Of a stretch of DNA of 64,000 nt, positions 52,193-60,368 are shown one piece after another. This stretch comes from JAGQIB01 sp041393395 (GTDB lineage Bacteria > ARS69): contig JAWKKG010000002.1 of assembly GCA_041393395.1 (NCBI GenBank), forward strand, positions 558,001 to 622,000, read 5' to 3'. Position 1 is the stretch's first letter. The number at the start of each line of letters is the position of its first letter. The position numbers and the translations under genes are program-made. The notes beneath the pieces are model-generated. The model saw nothing but the letters and a program-made list of their open reading frames with translations, made no database searches and had not been told where the DNA came from.

Positions 52193-54430
52193 CTAGCGCG
52201 TGCGGACGCTCTTGCGGACGAGCTCGCGACGGCCGTCGCTCGCGACGACGAAGTACACGCCCGAACCAACGGTCGCTCCGCGATCGTCGCGGCCGTCCCA
52301 GGCGAGCCGGGTCGCGCCGGCGGCCACCGGGCCATGGTGCAGGTGACGCACGACGCGTCCGGCCACGTCATGCACCGTGACGTCCAGGTTCGTCGGGCGC
52401 TCCGACGTGATCACGAAGGACTGCGCTCCGCGCGCGGGCTGGGGCAGCGGGAGTCCGAGGCCGAAGCCCTCGCCGACGGAACCGGCGCCACCCAGCGGGG
52501 CGTCCGTCGGGGGCTCGCCCTCGGTCAGCGTGTAGAGCCCGGCGGGCACCGTACCGTAGGAATCCACCGCGCCCGACGTCCACTCGAGGATGAGCGAGTC
52601 GGCGGCCGATGCGCCACCGAGCCCGAGGTGCACGCGGAGCGGATCCTGGAAGCCGCGCCAGGAGTTCGCCTCCACCGTTCGGTAGATGCTGGTGCCGTTC
52701 ACGACCAGGCGAACCCGCGTGCCGACTCCATGGCGGCCGGAGTCGCGTCCGACGAGATCCAGCTGGATCGAGGGGCCGCGGTTCCCTTCGTTCAGGAACA
52801 GGTTCGAGGTTCCGCCGTCGGAGTAGTAGGCCGGTCCCTCGCCCTCCATCAGGTAGAGGTCCAGGTCCCCGTCCCCGTCGACGTCTCCCCACACGCCGCC
52901 GTCCGCGAGGCCGATCGACGTGCCGCGCAGTCGCTCGAACAGCGTCACGTCGGCGAAGTTCGTCCCCGTGTTGCGGTACATCTTGTCCGTGGGGTTCGGC
53001 TGGCCGCTGTCGCCCTTGTCGATCACGTGGAGGTCGAGGCGCCCGTCGTTGTTGTAGTCCACCCAGGAAACCTGGCGCGGGTTGACGAACGCGTAGCTCG
53101 GCAGGATGGAGGCGCTGACGTCGACGAACACTCCGCCGTCGTTCCGGTAGACCAGCGGCTCGCCGGGACCGAAGCCGGGGTCCTCCAGGTTGAACGTCGC
53201 GATGTTCGGCAACGGCACGGAGGCGGTAAAGAACCCGTCGAACGTGTCGAGATTGAGGTCCGGAGTGGAACAGCGAACCTGGACCGCGTTCGCCGTTCGC
53301 CAGATGTAGATCCCCCGGCTCACGCCCGGAGTGTACGGCGGGATGCCGAAGTGCTGGCTCGTGATCGGGAAGTTCGTCGCAGTGCTCGGGTGCAGCTCGT
53401 TCAGACCGAGGAAGATCAGCGACGGGTCGGACATTCCGCGGACTTCCAGCGTGGCCCACACCGTGTCGGCCGCCGTGGTGATGCGCAGGCCGTCCACGCC
53501 GTCGTCCGCGTACCGCGTGTTGAAGTAGAAGGAGACGGAGTCGCCCGGAAACGCGACGTCGAACAGCCCGACGTTTCCGGTGCACAGGGCGAGGTCGAGA
53601 TCGCCGTCGTTGTCGTAATCGCCCCAGTCCGCGCAGGAGATGACCGGGACTCCGGGCGGCAGTGCGGTGGCGGTGGCGTCGGAGAAGCCCGCGGCCCCGT
53701 CGTTCCGGAACAGTTTCGTGGGGCGTTCGAACTCCTCGCCGCCCACGAGCAGGTCCGGATCCCCGTCGTTGTCGTAGTCCCCGAAGATCCCGCCGCCGGT
53801 GCCGAGGTTCTCGTTCAGCCCGACGCTCGCCGCGACGTCGCTCAGGAAGAAGTTCAGGTCGTTCCGGTACAGCGAATTGAAGCTCGTGGCGTCCGGCGCC
53901 TTGGCGACGTAGATGTCCACGCGACCGTCGAGGTTGTAGTCGGCCGCGGAGGCCGCGCGTCCGCGCCCGGGCGGATCGCCCATGCCCGCGGCTCCGAGCA
54001 GCGAGATCATCGCGCCGCCGCCGTCGTTCCGGTAGAGCTCGTTCGCTTCCGACGCGGCGCCGCCGCCGCCGCCGTGAGTCACGAAGACCTCGAGATCGCG
54101 GTCCGTGTCGATGGAGACGAAGAGCGCTCCGTGGCGGTCGATCGCGCCGGCCCAGGGCTGGGGGTGCGTCGTGGTGTCGAACGTCCCCGTGCCGTCGTTC
54201 CAGAACAGGACCGGTTGCTCGAAATGGTGACCCGTGTAGAGATCGAGATCGCCGTCCAGGTCGAGGTCGTTGAGGGAGGCGCCCCAGGTGGAGCCGGTCC
54301 AGCCCACACCGGACTCTTGCGAACGGTTCGCGAACTGGGCGCGGGCGGCTCCCGGCAGCAGCAAGGCACAGGCCACGAGAAGCGGCGTGAGCGCGGAACG
54401 GCGCGGACGGGCGGGAAGGACGGCGAAGAT
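52193..54430 (-). CDS. Secreted FG-GAP/VCBS repeat protein with ASPIC-like region and FlgD-like tail, probable ATC start
   Basis: 745 aa from an ATC at 54430. Evidence for that start: GGGAG 7 nt upstream, a clean signal peptide from it (FAVLPARPRRSALTPLLV then ACALLLPGAARA), and a promoter 36 nt further up that excludes earlier starts; the next GTG would leave too short a signal. The body has repeated calcium-type loops (DLDLDGDLDLY, DYNLDGRVDIY, DYDNDGDPDLL, DYDNDGDLDLA, DYNNDGRLDLH, DVDGDGDLDLY), a UnbV/ASPIC-like stretch (VGTRVRLVVNG, LRVHLGLGGAS) and a FlgD-like Ig domain (VHDVAGRVVRHL). It is probably surface-exposed. It is divergent from the CRTAC1 gene. Confidence 0.8.
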   Translation of the reverse strand: MFAVLPARPRRSALTPLLVACALLLPGAARAQFANRSQESGVGWTGSTWGASLNDLDLDGDLDLYTGHHFEQPVLFWNDGTGTFDTTTHPQPWAGAIDRHGALFVSIDTDRDLEVFVTHGGGGGAASEANELYRNDGGGAMISLLGAAGMGDPPGRGRAASAADYNLDGRVDIYVAKAPDATSFNSLYRNDLNFFLSDVAASVGLNENLGTGGGIFGDYDNDGDPDLLVGGEEFERPTKLFRNDGAAGFSDATATALPPGVPVISCADWGDYDNDGDLDLALCTGNVGLFDVAFPGDSVSFYFNTRYADDGVDGLRITTAADTVWATLEVRGMSDPSLIFLGLNELHPSTATNFPITSQHFGIPPYTPGVSRGIYIWRTANAVQVRCSTPDLNLDTFDGFFTASVPLPNIATFNLEDPGFGPGEPLVYRNDGGVFVDVSASILPSYAFVNPRQVSWVDYNNDGRLDLHVIDKGDSGQPNPTDKMYRNTGTNFADVTLFERLRGTSIGLADGGVWGDVDGDGDLDLYLMEGEGPAYYSDGGTSNLFLNEGNRGPSIQLDLVGRDSGRHGVGTRVRLVVNGTSIYRTVEANSWRGFQDPLRVHLGLGGASAADSLILEWTSGAVDSYGTVPAGLYTLTEGEPPTDAPLGGAGSVGEGFGLGLPLPQPARGAQSFVITSERPTNLDVTVHDVAGRVVRHLHHGPVAAGATRLAWDGRDDRGATVGSGVYFVVASDGRRELVRKSVRTR

Positions 54431-54466
54431 GGCGGGACTCCCGAGCGCGAGGATTCGAGTCGGAAG

Positions 54467-54496
54467 AGCATACCAGGATCGGGCGGCGAGTCTCAA
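54467..54496 (-). promoter_or_regulatory. Promoter of the VCBS repeat protein gene
   Basis: Minus-strand TTGAGA (54491-54496) and TATGCT (54467-54472) with an 18-nt spacer and an extended TG one base before the -10. It fixes transcription start downstream of about 54460 and so supports the ATC start at 54430. Confidence 0.6.
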
Positions 54497-54556
54497 GCGG
54501 GCCGGACGAGGAGTGCACGATTCCACGTCGGCCCGGCGGCCCGCATCTTGACCGGA

Positions 54557-56368
54557 ATGCCCCGAAATCGTTACCAATCGTATGTGTTCAGGAATTCCGT
54601 CCGGCGCCCCGAAGGCGCACTTGCCCCCCCGTGGACCACGCCTCGCCCGTCGAGGCACGAGTCCTCGAATCGCTCCCGGCGCCGGCCGGGCTCGGGGTCT
54701 CGCGCCTGGTCGTTGCTCGTCGTCATCTGGTTGGTCGCACCGTCCGCGGTTGGCGCCGCGCCGTGGTTCGTCGACGTGTCCGGCCCGTCCGGTTTCGACT
54801 TCGTGCACGAATCCGGTGCGGTCGGTTCGCTGGAGATGCCGGAGATCATGGGGCCCGGCTGTGCGATCTTCGACGCCGACCAGGACGGCGATCTCGATCT
54901 CTATCTGCTGCAGGGATCGTTCGCGTATTCGGATCCGGGTCATTCCCCCGCGCCGGCGAACGTTCTGTTCCTGCGCGGCGCGGACGGCCGATATTCGCGC
55001 GCGAAGAAGAGCGGTCTCGAGGATCCCGGGTACGGGATGGGCGTCGCGATCGGCGACGTGAACGGAGACGATCTCGTCGACGTGTACGTGACGAACGCCG
55101 GCCCCGATCGCCTCTTCCTGAATCTCGGGGGAGGGAAGTTCCGCGACGCGTCATCCGAGTGGGGAGTGGGTGATCCCGCGTGGGGCTGCTCGGTGGCGAT
55201 GTTCGACCTCGAGGGCGACGGCGACCTCGACGTGTTCGTGTCGCACTACGTGAAGTACGACCCGGCAAAGCGCTGCACCGACGCGGCCGGACGTCCGGAG
55301 TACTGCGGCCCGAAGGAGTTTCCGCCGCTGCCCGATCTGCTCCTGCGCAACGACGGGAAGCGTTTCGTGGACGCGAGCGAGTCCGCGGGCATCGCGACGA
55401 CGGCTGCCGCCGGACTCGGCGTGACCTGTGCGGACTTCGACGGCGACGGGCGTCGCGACGTGTACGTCGCGAACGACGCCTACGCGAACAATCTCTGGGT
55501 GAATCAGGGCGACGGCACGCTTCTCGACGACGCACTGCTCCTCGGTGCGGCCTTCAACGTGCAGGGCATGGCCGAGGCCGGCATGGGCGTGTTGACCGGC
55601 GACTTCGACAACGATCTCGACCTCGACCTGTTCATGACGCACCTGCGCAACGAGAGCAACACGCTGTACGCGGCGGAGGGGATCGGGTTCGAGGATCGCA
55701 CGGCCGAGTTCGGTCTCGCGTCGCTCAGTTTGCCCGCCACCGGATTCGGCACGGTGACGTTCGATGTCGAGCTCGACGGCGATCTCGATCTCGTCGTCGG
55801 CAACGGTGCGGTCAACCGCGGCGAGCCGCGCAAGGACAGCGATCAGCCGGCGCCCTGGGACCGGTACGCGGAGCCGAATCACCTCTACCTCATGACCGAC
55901 GGGAAGTTCGGGTTCGCGTCGGCGGAGGTCGGCGGCGAGCTGACGAGTCGCGTCGAGGTCACGCGCGGCCTCGCGGTGGGCGACCTCGACGACGACGGCG
56001 ACCTCGACCTGCTGCTCACGAACACGAGCGGTCCCGCGCGCATCTACCGGAACGATGCGCCGCGCGGCGGGCACTGGCTCCGCGTGCGACCGACCGAGCG
56101 GGCCGCCGGCAGCGTCGCGATCGGCGCGATCGTGATCGTGCGTGCGGCCGGGCGGTCCTGGATGCGTCTCGCCGATCCCGCGTTCAGCTACCTGTCCAGC
56201 AGTGACCCGCGGGTCCACTTCGGGCTCGGCAACGTCGAGGCCGTGACGTCGATCGACGTGAAGTGGCCGGACGGCACGTTCGAGTCGTTCCCCGGCGGCG
56301 CCGTGGATCGCGAAGTCGCGCTCGTGAAGGGAACGGGTCAGGCGCTCGCCGCCGGAGGAAGTCGTTGA
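54557..56368 (+). CDS. CRTAC1-family protein (FG-GAP/VCBS repeats and ASPIC/UnbV domain)
   Basis: 603 aa from the ATG at 54557; a TTG at 54713 immediately before the hydrophobic segment (LLVVIWLVAPSAVGA) is an alternative, and neither has a good Shine-Dalgarno. After the signal segment come seven calcium-loop repeats (DADQDGDLDLY, DVNGDDLVDVY, DLEGDGDLDVF, DFDGDGRRDVY, DFDNDLDLDLF, DVELDGDLDLV, DLDDDGDLDLL) and a C-terminal ASPIC/UnbV domain (HWLRVRPTER, VHFGLGNVEAVTSIDVKWPDG). The family is secreted and of uncertain function. Its stop overlaps the TTG start of the TPR lipoprotein gene, a pairing I have often seen for CRTAC1 genes. Confidence 0.85.
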   Translation: MPRNRYQSYVFRNSVRRPEGALAPPWTTPRPSRHESSNRSRRRPGSGSRAWSLLVVIWLVAPSAVGAAPWFVDVSGPSGFDFVHESGAVGSLEMPEIMGPGCAIFDADQDGDLDLYLLQGSFAYSDPGHSPAPANVLFLRGADGRYSRAKKSGLEDPGYGMGVAIGDVNGDDLVDVYVTNAGPDRLFLNLGGGKFRDASSEWGVGDPAWGCSVAMFDLEGDGDLDVFVSHYVKYDPAKRCTDAAGRPEYCGPKEFPPLPDLLLRNDGKRFVDASESAGIATTAAAGLGVTCADFDGDGRRDVYVANDAYANNLWVNQGDGTLLDDALLLGAAFNVQGMAEAGMGVLTGDFDNDLDLDLFMTHLRNESNTLYAAEGIGFEDRTAEFGLASLSLPATGFGTVTFDVELDGDLDLVVGNGAVNRGEPRKDSDQPAPWDRYAEPNHLYLMTDGKFGFASAEVGGELTSRVEVTRGLAVGDLDDDGDLDLLLTNTSGPARIYRNDAPRGGHWLRVRPTERAAGSVAIGAIVIVRAAGRSWMRLADPAFSYLSSSDPRVHFGLGNVEAVTSIDVKWPDGTFESFPGGAVDREVALVKGTGQALAAGGSR

Positions 56369-57768
56369 TCCCGAGGGTTCCGCTCCGGACGCTGATCGCG
56401 GTGACGTGGATCCTCGCAGGCTGTGGCGACGGAGCGGAGCGCGCCGCGAATCGGACGCCCACCGAGGAGCCGCCCGCGTACCCGACGGAGGACACCGAGC
56501 CGCAGGTCGTCTCGGCGCTCGCCGCCGCGCGGGCCGCGGTCGTGTCGAGCCCCGGGGCGGCCGACGCCTGGGGTCGGTACGGGATCCTCCTGGACGCCCA
56601 TGATCTGTACGGACCCGCGGCGACGTGCTACCGCGCCGCCCACGGCCTCGCCCCGGACGCGTTCGACTGGCTGTACCTGCTCGCCCGCGTGGAAGAGCTG
56701 GGGGGAGCGGAGCCCGACGTCTATCTCCCGGAGCTCGAACAGGCGCTCGCGATCCGCCCGGAGTACGCACCCGGAGAGGTCCGCCTCGGGGAGGCGTTGC
56801 TGCGGGCCGGGCGCGCGGCGGAGGCCGCGGCACACTTCCGGCGCGCGACGGAACTGGACCCGGGGCTGGCGGCGGCGTTCCGCGGACTCGGTCGCGCGCT
56901 GCTCGGCACGGAGGACGTGGAGGGCGCGCGGGCGGCGCTCGAACGCTCGGTGGCTCTCCAGCCGGACGATGGCGCGGCCTGGGGATTCCTCGCCCAGGTG
57001 CTCGTCCGGGCAGGCGCGCGCGACGAAGCCCGCGCCGCCCAGACGAAGTCGCGCGAGCTCGAGCCGAAGCACGTCTACTGGGATCCGGTACTCGCTCGCA
57101 TCGGGGACGCGGGTCTCTCGGCGGACCAGTGCCTGCGCCGCGGGCGGGAGCGTCTCGCGGCCGGGAATGCGGCGGCCGCGGTGCCCGATCTCGAAATCGC
57201 GAAGACCGTGCGCCCGGACGACGCCCAGGTGGCGGCGCTCCTCGCCGGCGCGCTCGCCCGCTCCGGACGTCCGGCCGAGGCGCGGGAGGAGTACCGGCGG
57301 GCTCTCGGGCTTCGGGAGGACTACCCCGAGGCGCATCGGGATCTCGCCGCCCTGCTGGTACGGACGGGCGAGTTCCTGCCGGCCGCCGAGCACTACCGCC
57401 GGGCCGAGGAACTGGAGGGGGCGGATTCCGCGCTCGTGGCGGCCCGAGCGGCCGCGCTCGCCCAGGGCGGAGATCCGGCCGCCGCGGTGAAGGAGTTCGC
57501 CCGGGCCGAGACGCTGGGTTCCCTGGATGCGAGGGCTCTGAGCAACTGGGGCACCGCCTGGGCCCAGCTCGGTCGCCCGGATCAGGCGGCTCCCCTGTTC
57601 GAGCGCGCCGTCGAGCGGGATCCCGGCTCGGCGAACGCCTGGGCGAACCTCGGAGCCGCGCGGGAGGACCTGGGAGATGTCGGAGGCGCCCGGGACGCCT
57701 ACCGCCGGGCCGTCGGCGTCGACCCGAGGCACCGGGCGGCGGGGCGCCTGCGCGCCCTGGGCGGCTAG
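56365..57768 (+). CDS. TPR-repeat lipoprotein
   Basis: 467 aa. The TTG at 56365 has GGAGGAA 4 nt upstream and overlaps the CRTAC1 stop (TTGA). The signal ends in a lipobox LAGC (about 15-18) with a GDG sequence after the Cys, so it should be a lipoprotein. The rest is about ten tetratricopeptide repeats with the canonical spacing of Ala/Gly/Leu/Tyr (for example AEAAAHFRRATELDPG and ARAALERSVALQPDD). It probably scaffolds a complex at the membrane with the CRTAC1 protein. A terminator follows at 57818. Confidence 0.85.
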   Translation: MIPRVPLRTLIAVTWILAGCGDGAERAANRTPTEEPPAYPTEDTEPQVVSALAAARAAVVSSPGAADAWGRYGILLDAHDLYGPAATCYRAAHGLAPDAFDWLYLLARVEELGGAEPDVYLPELEQALAIRPEYAPGEVRLGEALLRAGRAAEAAAHFRRATELDPGLAAAFRGLGRALLGTEDVEGARAALERSVALQPDDGAAWGFLAQVLVRAGARDEARAAQTKSRELEPKHVYWDPVLARIGDAGLSADQCLRRGRERLAAGNAAAAVPDLEIAKTVRPDDAQVAALLAGALARSGRPAEAREEYRRALGLREDYPEAHRDLAALLVRTGEFLPAAEHYRRAEELEGADSALVAARAAALAQGGDPAAAVKEFARAETLGSLDARALSNWGTAWAQLGRPDQAAPLFERAVERDPGSANAWANLGAAREDLGDVGGARDAYRRAVGVDPRHRAAGRLRALGG

Positions 57769-57817
57769 AGGCGGACGTCGAACTCCGGGGGGCTCCGCGG
57801 GGCGGCTGGACGTCGGG

Positions 57818-57838
57818 AAGGCCCTCGATCGGGCTTTT
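57818..57838 (+). terminator. Intrinsic terminator after the TPR lipoprotein gene
   Basis: AAGGCCC pairs with GGGCTTT (one G-U) around a 6-nt loop, with a short U run; 50 nt after the stop codon. Confidence 0.6.
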
Positions 57839-57911
57839 CACCCCTCCTGGGGGAGTCTCGATGCGTCCGGGAGCGCCGGCGACCGAAGATCCTCGGTAAC
57901 CGTCGGCTATC

Positions 57912-57934
57912 GTATTCAAATTCGATTGAAACGT
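57912..57934. promoter_or_regulatory. Dyad overlapping the -35 of the 58050 gene
   Basis: TTCAA and TTGAA arms separated by 6 bp (57915-57930), extended to near-CGTTTCAA/TTGAAACG, overlap the -35 hexamer. A repressor bound there would block the promoter. Confidence 0.4.
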
Positions 57935-57954
57935 GGCGGGGAACCCTCTACACT
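57926..57954 (+). promoter_or_regulatory. Strong sigma-70-like promoter of the abundant secreted protein gene
   Basis: TTGAAA (57926-57931, 5/6), a 17-nt spacer, and TACACT (57949-57954). The leader is about 90 nt. It is the best promoter match in the window. Confidence 0.7.
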
Positions 57955-58049
57955 CACGAAGTCGAGCGGCACGTCTTTCCCCGAAGAAGCACTTCGGGGA
58001 CGGGGGAACCGCTCGGTGATGTCTCCAACCCTAGGCAAGGAGATCCTCA

Positions 58050-59114
58050 GTGAAGCTTGCAACCTCTCTCGTGACGGTGTTCGCGCTGTGCGCGTGTACG
58101 GCCGCCAACGCTGACGTCCGTTCGACGACGGACCAGGGCCTGGATCGTGACTCCCTCATCGCGCAGAAGAACGCCGCGGTGTCGGGCATCAACAACCCGG
58201 TTCCGAACGTCGGTGGCGACAACATCGGCAGCGCGGTCAACATCCCCGCGATTCCGTACAACGACGGTGGCAACACCTGCTCGTTCCTCAACGACTACGA
58301 CGAAGTCTGCCCTTATTCGGGCTCGACCTCGCCTGACGTCGTGTACTCGTACTCGCCGGCCGCCAACGGCGCGATCGACGTCTCCCTCTGCAACTCGCTC
58401 TACGACACGAAGGTGTACGTGTACGAGAACGCGGCGGGCAACCTGATCGCCTGCAACGACGACGATTGCGGTTCCGACGGCTTCAAGTCGTTCCTCGGTG
58501 GTGTGCCGGTCTCCGCTGGCAACACCTACTACATCGTCGTGGACGGCTACGGCGGCGACTGCGGTGACTACTCGCTCGACGTCACCGAGAACGTTCCGTG
58601 CATCGTCGACTGCCCGGTGGGCGGCGTTGCCGAGGGCGAAGTCGACTGCTTCGACGACTACAACGACGTGACCAACGGTGGCTGCAACAGCACGCCGAAC
58701 GTCTTCTCGACGATTCCGTGCGATCCGGGCGCGGGCCTCACCGTTTGCGGTACCTACGGTGGCTTCTTCCACAGCCCGTCCGGCTTCAACTACCGTGACA
58801 CCGACTGGTACGAGATCAGCGAGAACAACGCCGGCGTGACCGTTTGCGTCACCGGCGAGTACGACACGCTGACCGGCTACCTGGCGGCTGACTGCTCGGC
58901 TCCGGCGTTCGTCGAGTCCGCCGTCATCGGCGGCTGCGACGTCGCTTGCTTCAACATCCCGGCGGGCAACTACTGGGTGTTCGTGGCGACCTCGGGCTTC
59001 GGCTCCGTGTCCGGCGCGTGCGGTGGTAACTACAACATCGCCGTCGAGGGCAACCTCTGCACGGTCGGTGTCGAGGCCACCAGCTGGTCGAAGATCAAGG
59101 CGGACCACCGCTAG
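58050..59114 (+). CDS. Cys-rich secreted protein with short C-terminal motif (paralogue 1)
   Basis: 354 aa. The GTG at 58050 has AAGGAG 7 nt upstream. The signal peptide is about 1-21 (MKLATSLVTVFALCACTAANA); a lipobox-like LCAC is present but weak. Two beta-rich Cys-containing domains follow, the first like a pre-peptidase C-terminal sandwich (STSPDVVYSYSPAANGAID, GNTYYIVVDGYGGDCGDYSLD). It ends in EATSWSKIKADHR. Codon use differs from the neighbours, with many GGT, ACC, AAC and GAC codons, as in highly expressed genes. A strong promoter and a strong terminator frame it as a single unit. It is very similar to the next gene's product. I infer an abundant exported protein. Confidence 0.82.
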   Translation: MKLATSLVTVFALCACTAANADVRSTTDQGLDRDSLIAQKNAAVSGINNPVPNVGGDNIGSAVNIPAIPYNDGGNTCSFLNDYDEVCPYSGSTSPDVVYSYSPAANGAIDVSLCNSLYDTKVYVYENAAGNLIACNDDDCGSDGFKSFLGGVPVSAGNTYYIVVDGYGGDCGDYSLDVTENVPCIVDCPVGGVAEGEVDCFDDYNDVTNGGCNSTPNVFSTIPCDPGAGLTVCGTYGGFFHSPSGFNYRDTDWYEISENNAGVTVCVTGEYDTLTGYLAADCSAPAFVESAVIGGCDVACFNIPAGNYWVFVATSGFGSVSGACGGNYNIAVEGNLCTVGVEATSWSKIKADHR

Positions 59115-59144
59115 ATCGTCGGCCGACAGCACTACAGGCAGTTC

Positions 59145-59181
59145 GGGCGGGCGTCCCTCGGGGCGCCCGCCCTTTTCTTTT
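59145..59181 (+). terminator. Strong intrinsic terminator
   Basis: A perfect 9-bp stem GGGCGGGCG / CGCCCGCCC with a 10-nt loop, then TTTTCTTTTT; 30 nt after the stop of the 58050 gene. Confidence 0.9.
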
Positions 59182-59224
59182 TCCAGGGAGTCGATGGGCG
59201 TACACTCGGGGGAGGAGGTCGCCA

Positions 59225-60295
59225 ATGAAGGTTCCGGCCTGCATTCTCGCTGTGTGGTCGATTGCCGCGATGGGCGCGGTCGCGGAGCCGGCGGTTTCCA
59301 CGCAACGCGCGATCTCGAGAGAGGCGACCACCGCCGCGAAGGACCGGGCGATTCACTCGGTTCCCGATCCGTCGGCCGGCAGTGGAAGCGGGGACACGAT
59401 CGCCGACGCGTTGCCAATCCCGGAGCTTCCGTTCTCCGATGCCGGCAACTCCTGCTCCTTCGTCGACGACACCGACGAGGCGTGTCCCTACGCCGGATCG
59501 ACGTCCCCCGACGTGGTGTACTCGTTCACGGCGACGCTCGACCGGCTGCTCGACGTGAGCCTGTGCGCTTCGCTCTACGACACGAAGCTGTATGTCTACG
59601 AGAACGCCCCCACGACGCTCGTCGCCTGCAACGACGACGCGTGCGGCGCGGACGGCTTCAAGTCGCGCCTCCTCGACGTTCCGGTGACGGCCGGGAACAC
59701 GTACTACTTCGTGGTGGACGGCTACGGCGGCGACTGCGGCGAGTACTCGCTCGTGGTGGAGGAAGCGGCCCCGTGTCACGTGATCTGCCCGTCGGGTGGC
59801 GTGGCCGAGGGGGAGGTCGACTGCTTCGATGGGTATGAGGACGAGACGAACGCCGGCTGTACGACGTCTCCACCGCAGTTCGGTCGGATCCCGGGGGCCG
59901 AAGGCCTCACGGTCTGCGGCACGTACGGTGGGTTCTCCGATCCGGCGACCGGTTCCGACGCGAGAGACACGGATTGGTTCGAGTTCGAATGCCCCGATTG
60001 GCCGCGGCACGTCTGCTTCACCGGTGTCTACGAGACCGTGATCGGGTACGCCGACGCGACCCTCGGCTGCAGCGGCGATCCCGGGCTGGTGGAGTCTCTC
60101 GTCGTGCCGGCGTGCGAGACGGGATGCCTCGATCTGCCCCCCTACAGCTGGTTGTTCGTCGCGACGTCGGGATTCGGGGAGGCGGCCGGCCCGTGCGGGG
60201 GCCGGTACAACCTCGAAGTCGGGGAACTCCCCTTCCCGTGCTACACCGCAGTCGTCCCGACCGGCTGGGGGAAGCTCAAGGCGCGCTACCGCTGA
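59225..60295 (+). CDS. Cys-rich secreted protein with short C-terminal motif (paralogue 2)
   Basis: 356 aa, a tandem paralogue of the 58050 product with the same domain order: signal peptide about 1-20, STSPDVVYSFTATLDRLLD, LYDTKLYVYENAP, NTYYFVVDGYGGDCGEYSL, then the second Cys domain (GGVAEGEVDCFDGYEDE). It ends in VPTGWGKLKARYR, the same tail as its neighbour with Gly for Ser. The ATG has GGAGG 7 nt upstream. Unlike its paralogue it shows ordinary GC-rich codon use, so it is probably less expressed. A TACACT at 59201 is too close to the ATG to be its -10. Function unknown. Confidence 0.82.
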   Translation: MKVPACILAVWSIAAMGAVAEPAVSTQRAISREATTAAKDRAIHSVPDPSAGSGSGDTIADALPIPELPFSDAGNSCSFVDDTDEACPYAGSTSPDVVYSFTATLDRLLDVSLCASLYDTKLYVYENAPTTLVACNDDACGADGFKSRLLDVPVTAGNTYYFVVDGYGGDCGEYSLVVEEAAPCHVICPSGGVAEGEVDCFDGYEDETNAGCTTSPPQFGRIPGAEGLTVCGTYGGFSDPATGSDARDTDWFEFECPDWPRHVCFTGVYETVIGYADATLGCSGDPGLVESLVVPACETGCLDLPPYSWLFVATSGFGEAAGPCGGRYNLEVGELPFPCYTAVVPTGWGKLKARYR

Positions 60296-60298
60296 TCT

Positions 60299-60342
60299 CG
60301 GCGGTCCCGCGCGGGACGGTCGGCCCGGCCGCCTTCCTTTTT
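60299..60342 (+). terminator. Possible terminator after the second secreted paralogue
   Basis: GGCGG and CCGCC arms enclose a small CCCG-CG-CGGG hairpin and are followed by TTCCTTTTT. The stem is complex and the call is moderate. Confidence 0.4.
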
Positions 60343-60356
60343 GCTCCTGCGGCCGC

Positions 60357-60362
60357 TACGAT
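60357..60362 (+). promoter_or_regulatory. -10 element of a leaderless promoter
   Basis: TACGAT ends exactly 6 nt before the ATG at 60369, with no Shine-Dalgarno, matching the TANNNT-N6-ATG arrangement seen at 20846 and 36137. Confidence 0.45.
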
Positions 60363-60368
60363 GTCGGG

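Noticed and set aside
52334..54556. Upstream extension of the CRTAC1 frame
   Set aside because: Antisense to the VCBS repeat gene and Arg/Val-rich; no domains.
59201..59206. TACACT as -10 for the second secreted paralogue
   Set aside because: Transcription would start inside the Shine-Dalgarno sequence of that gene, and no -35 is present.
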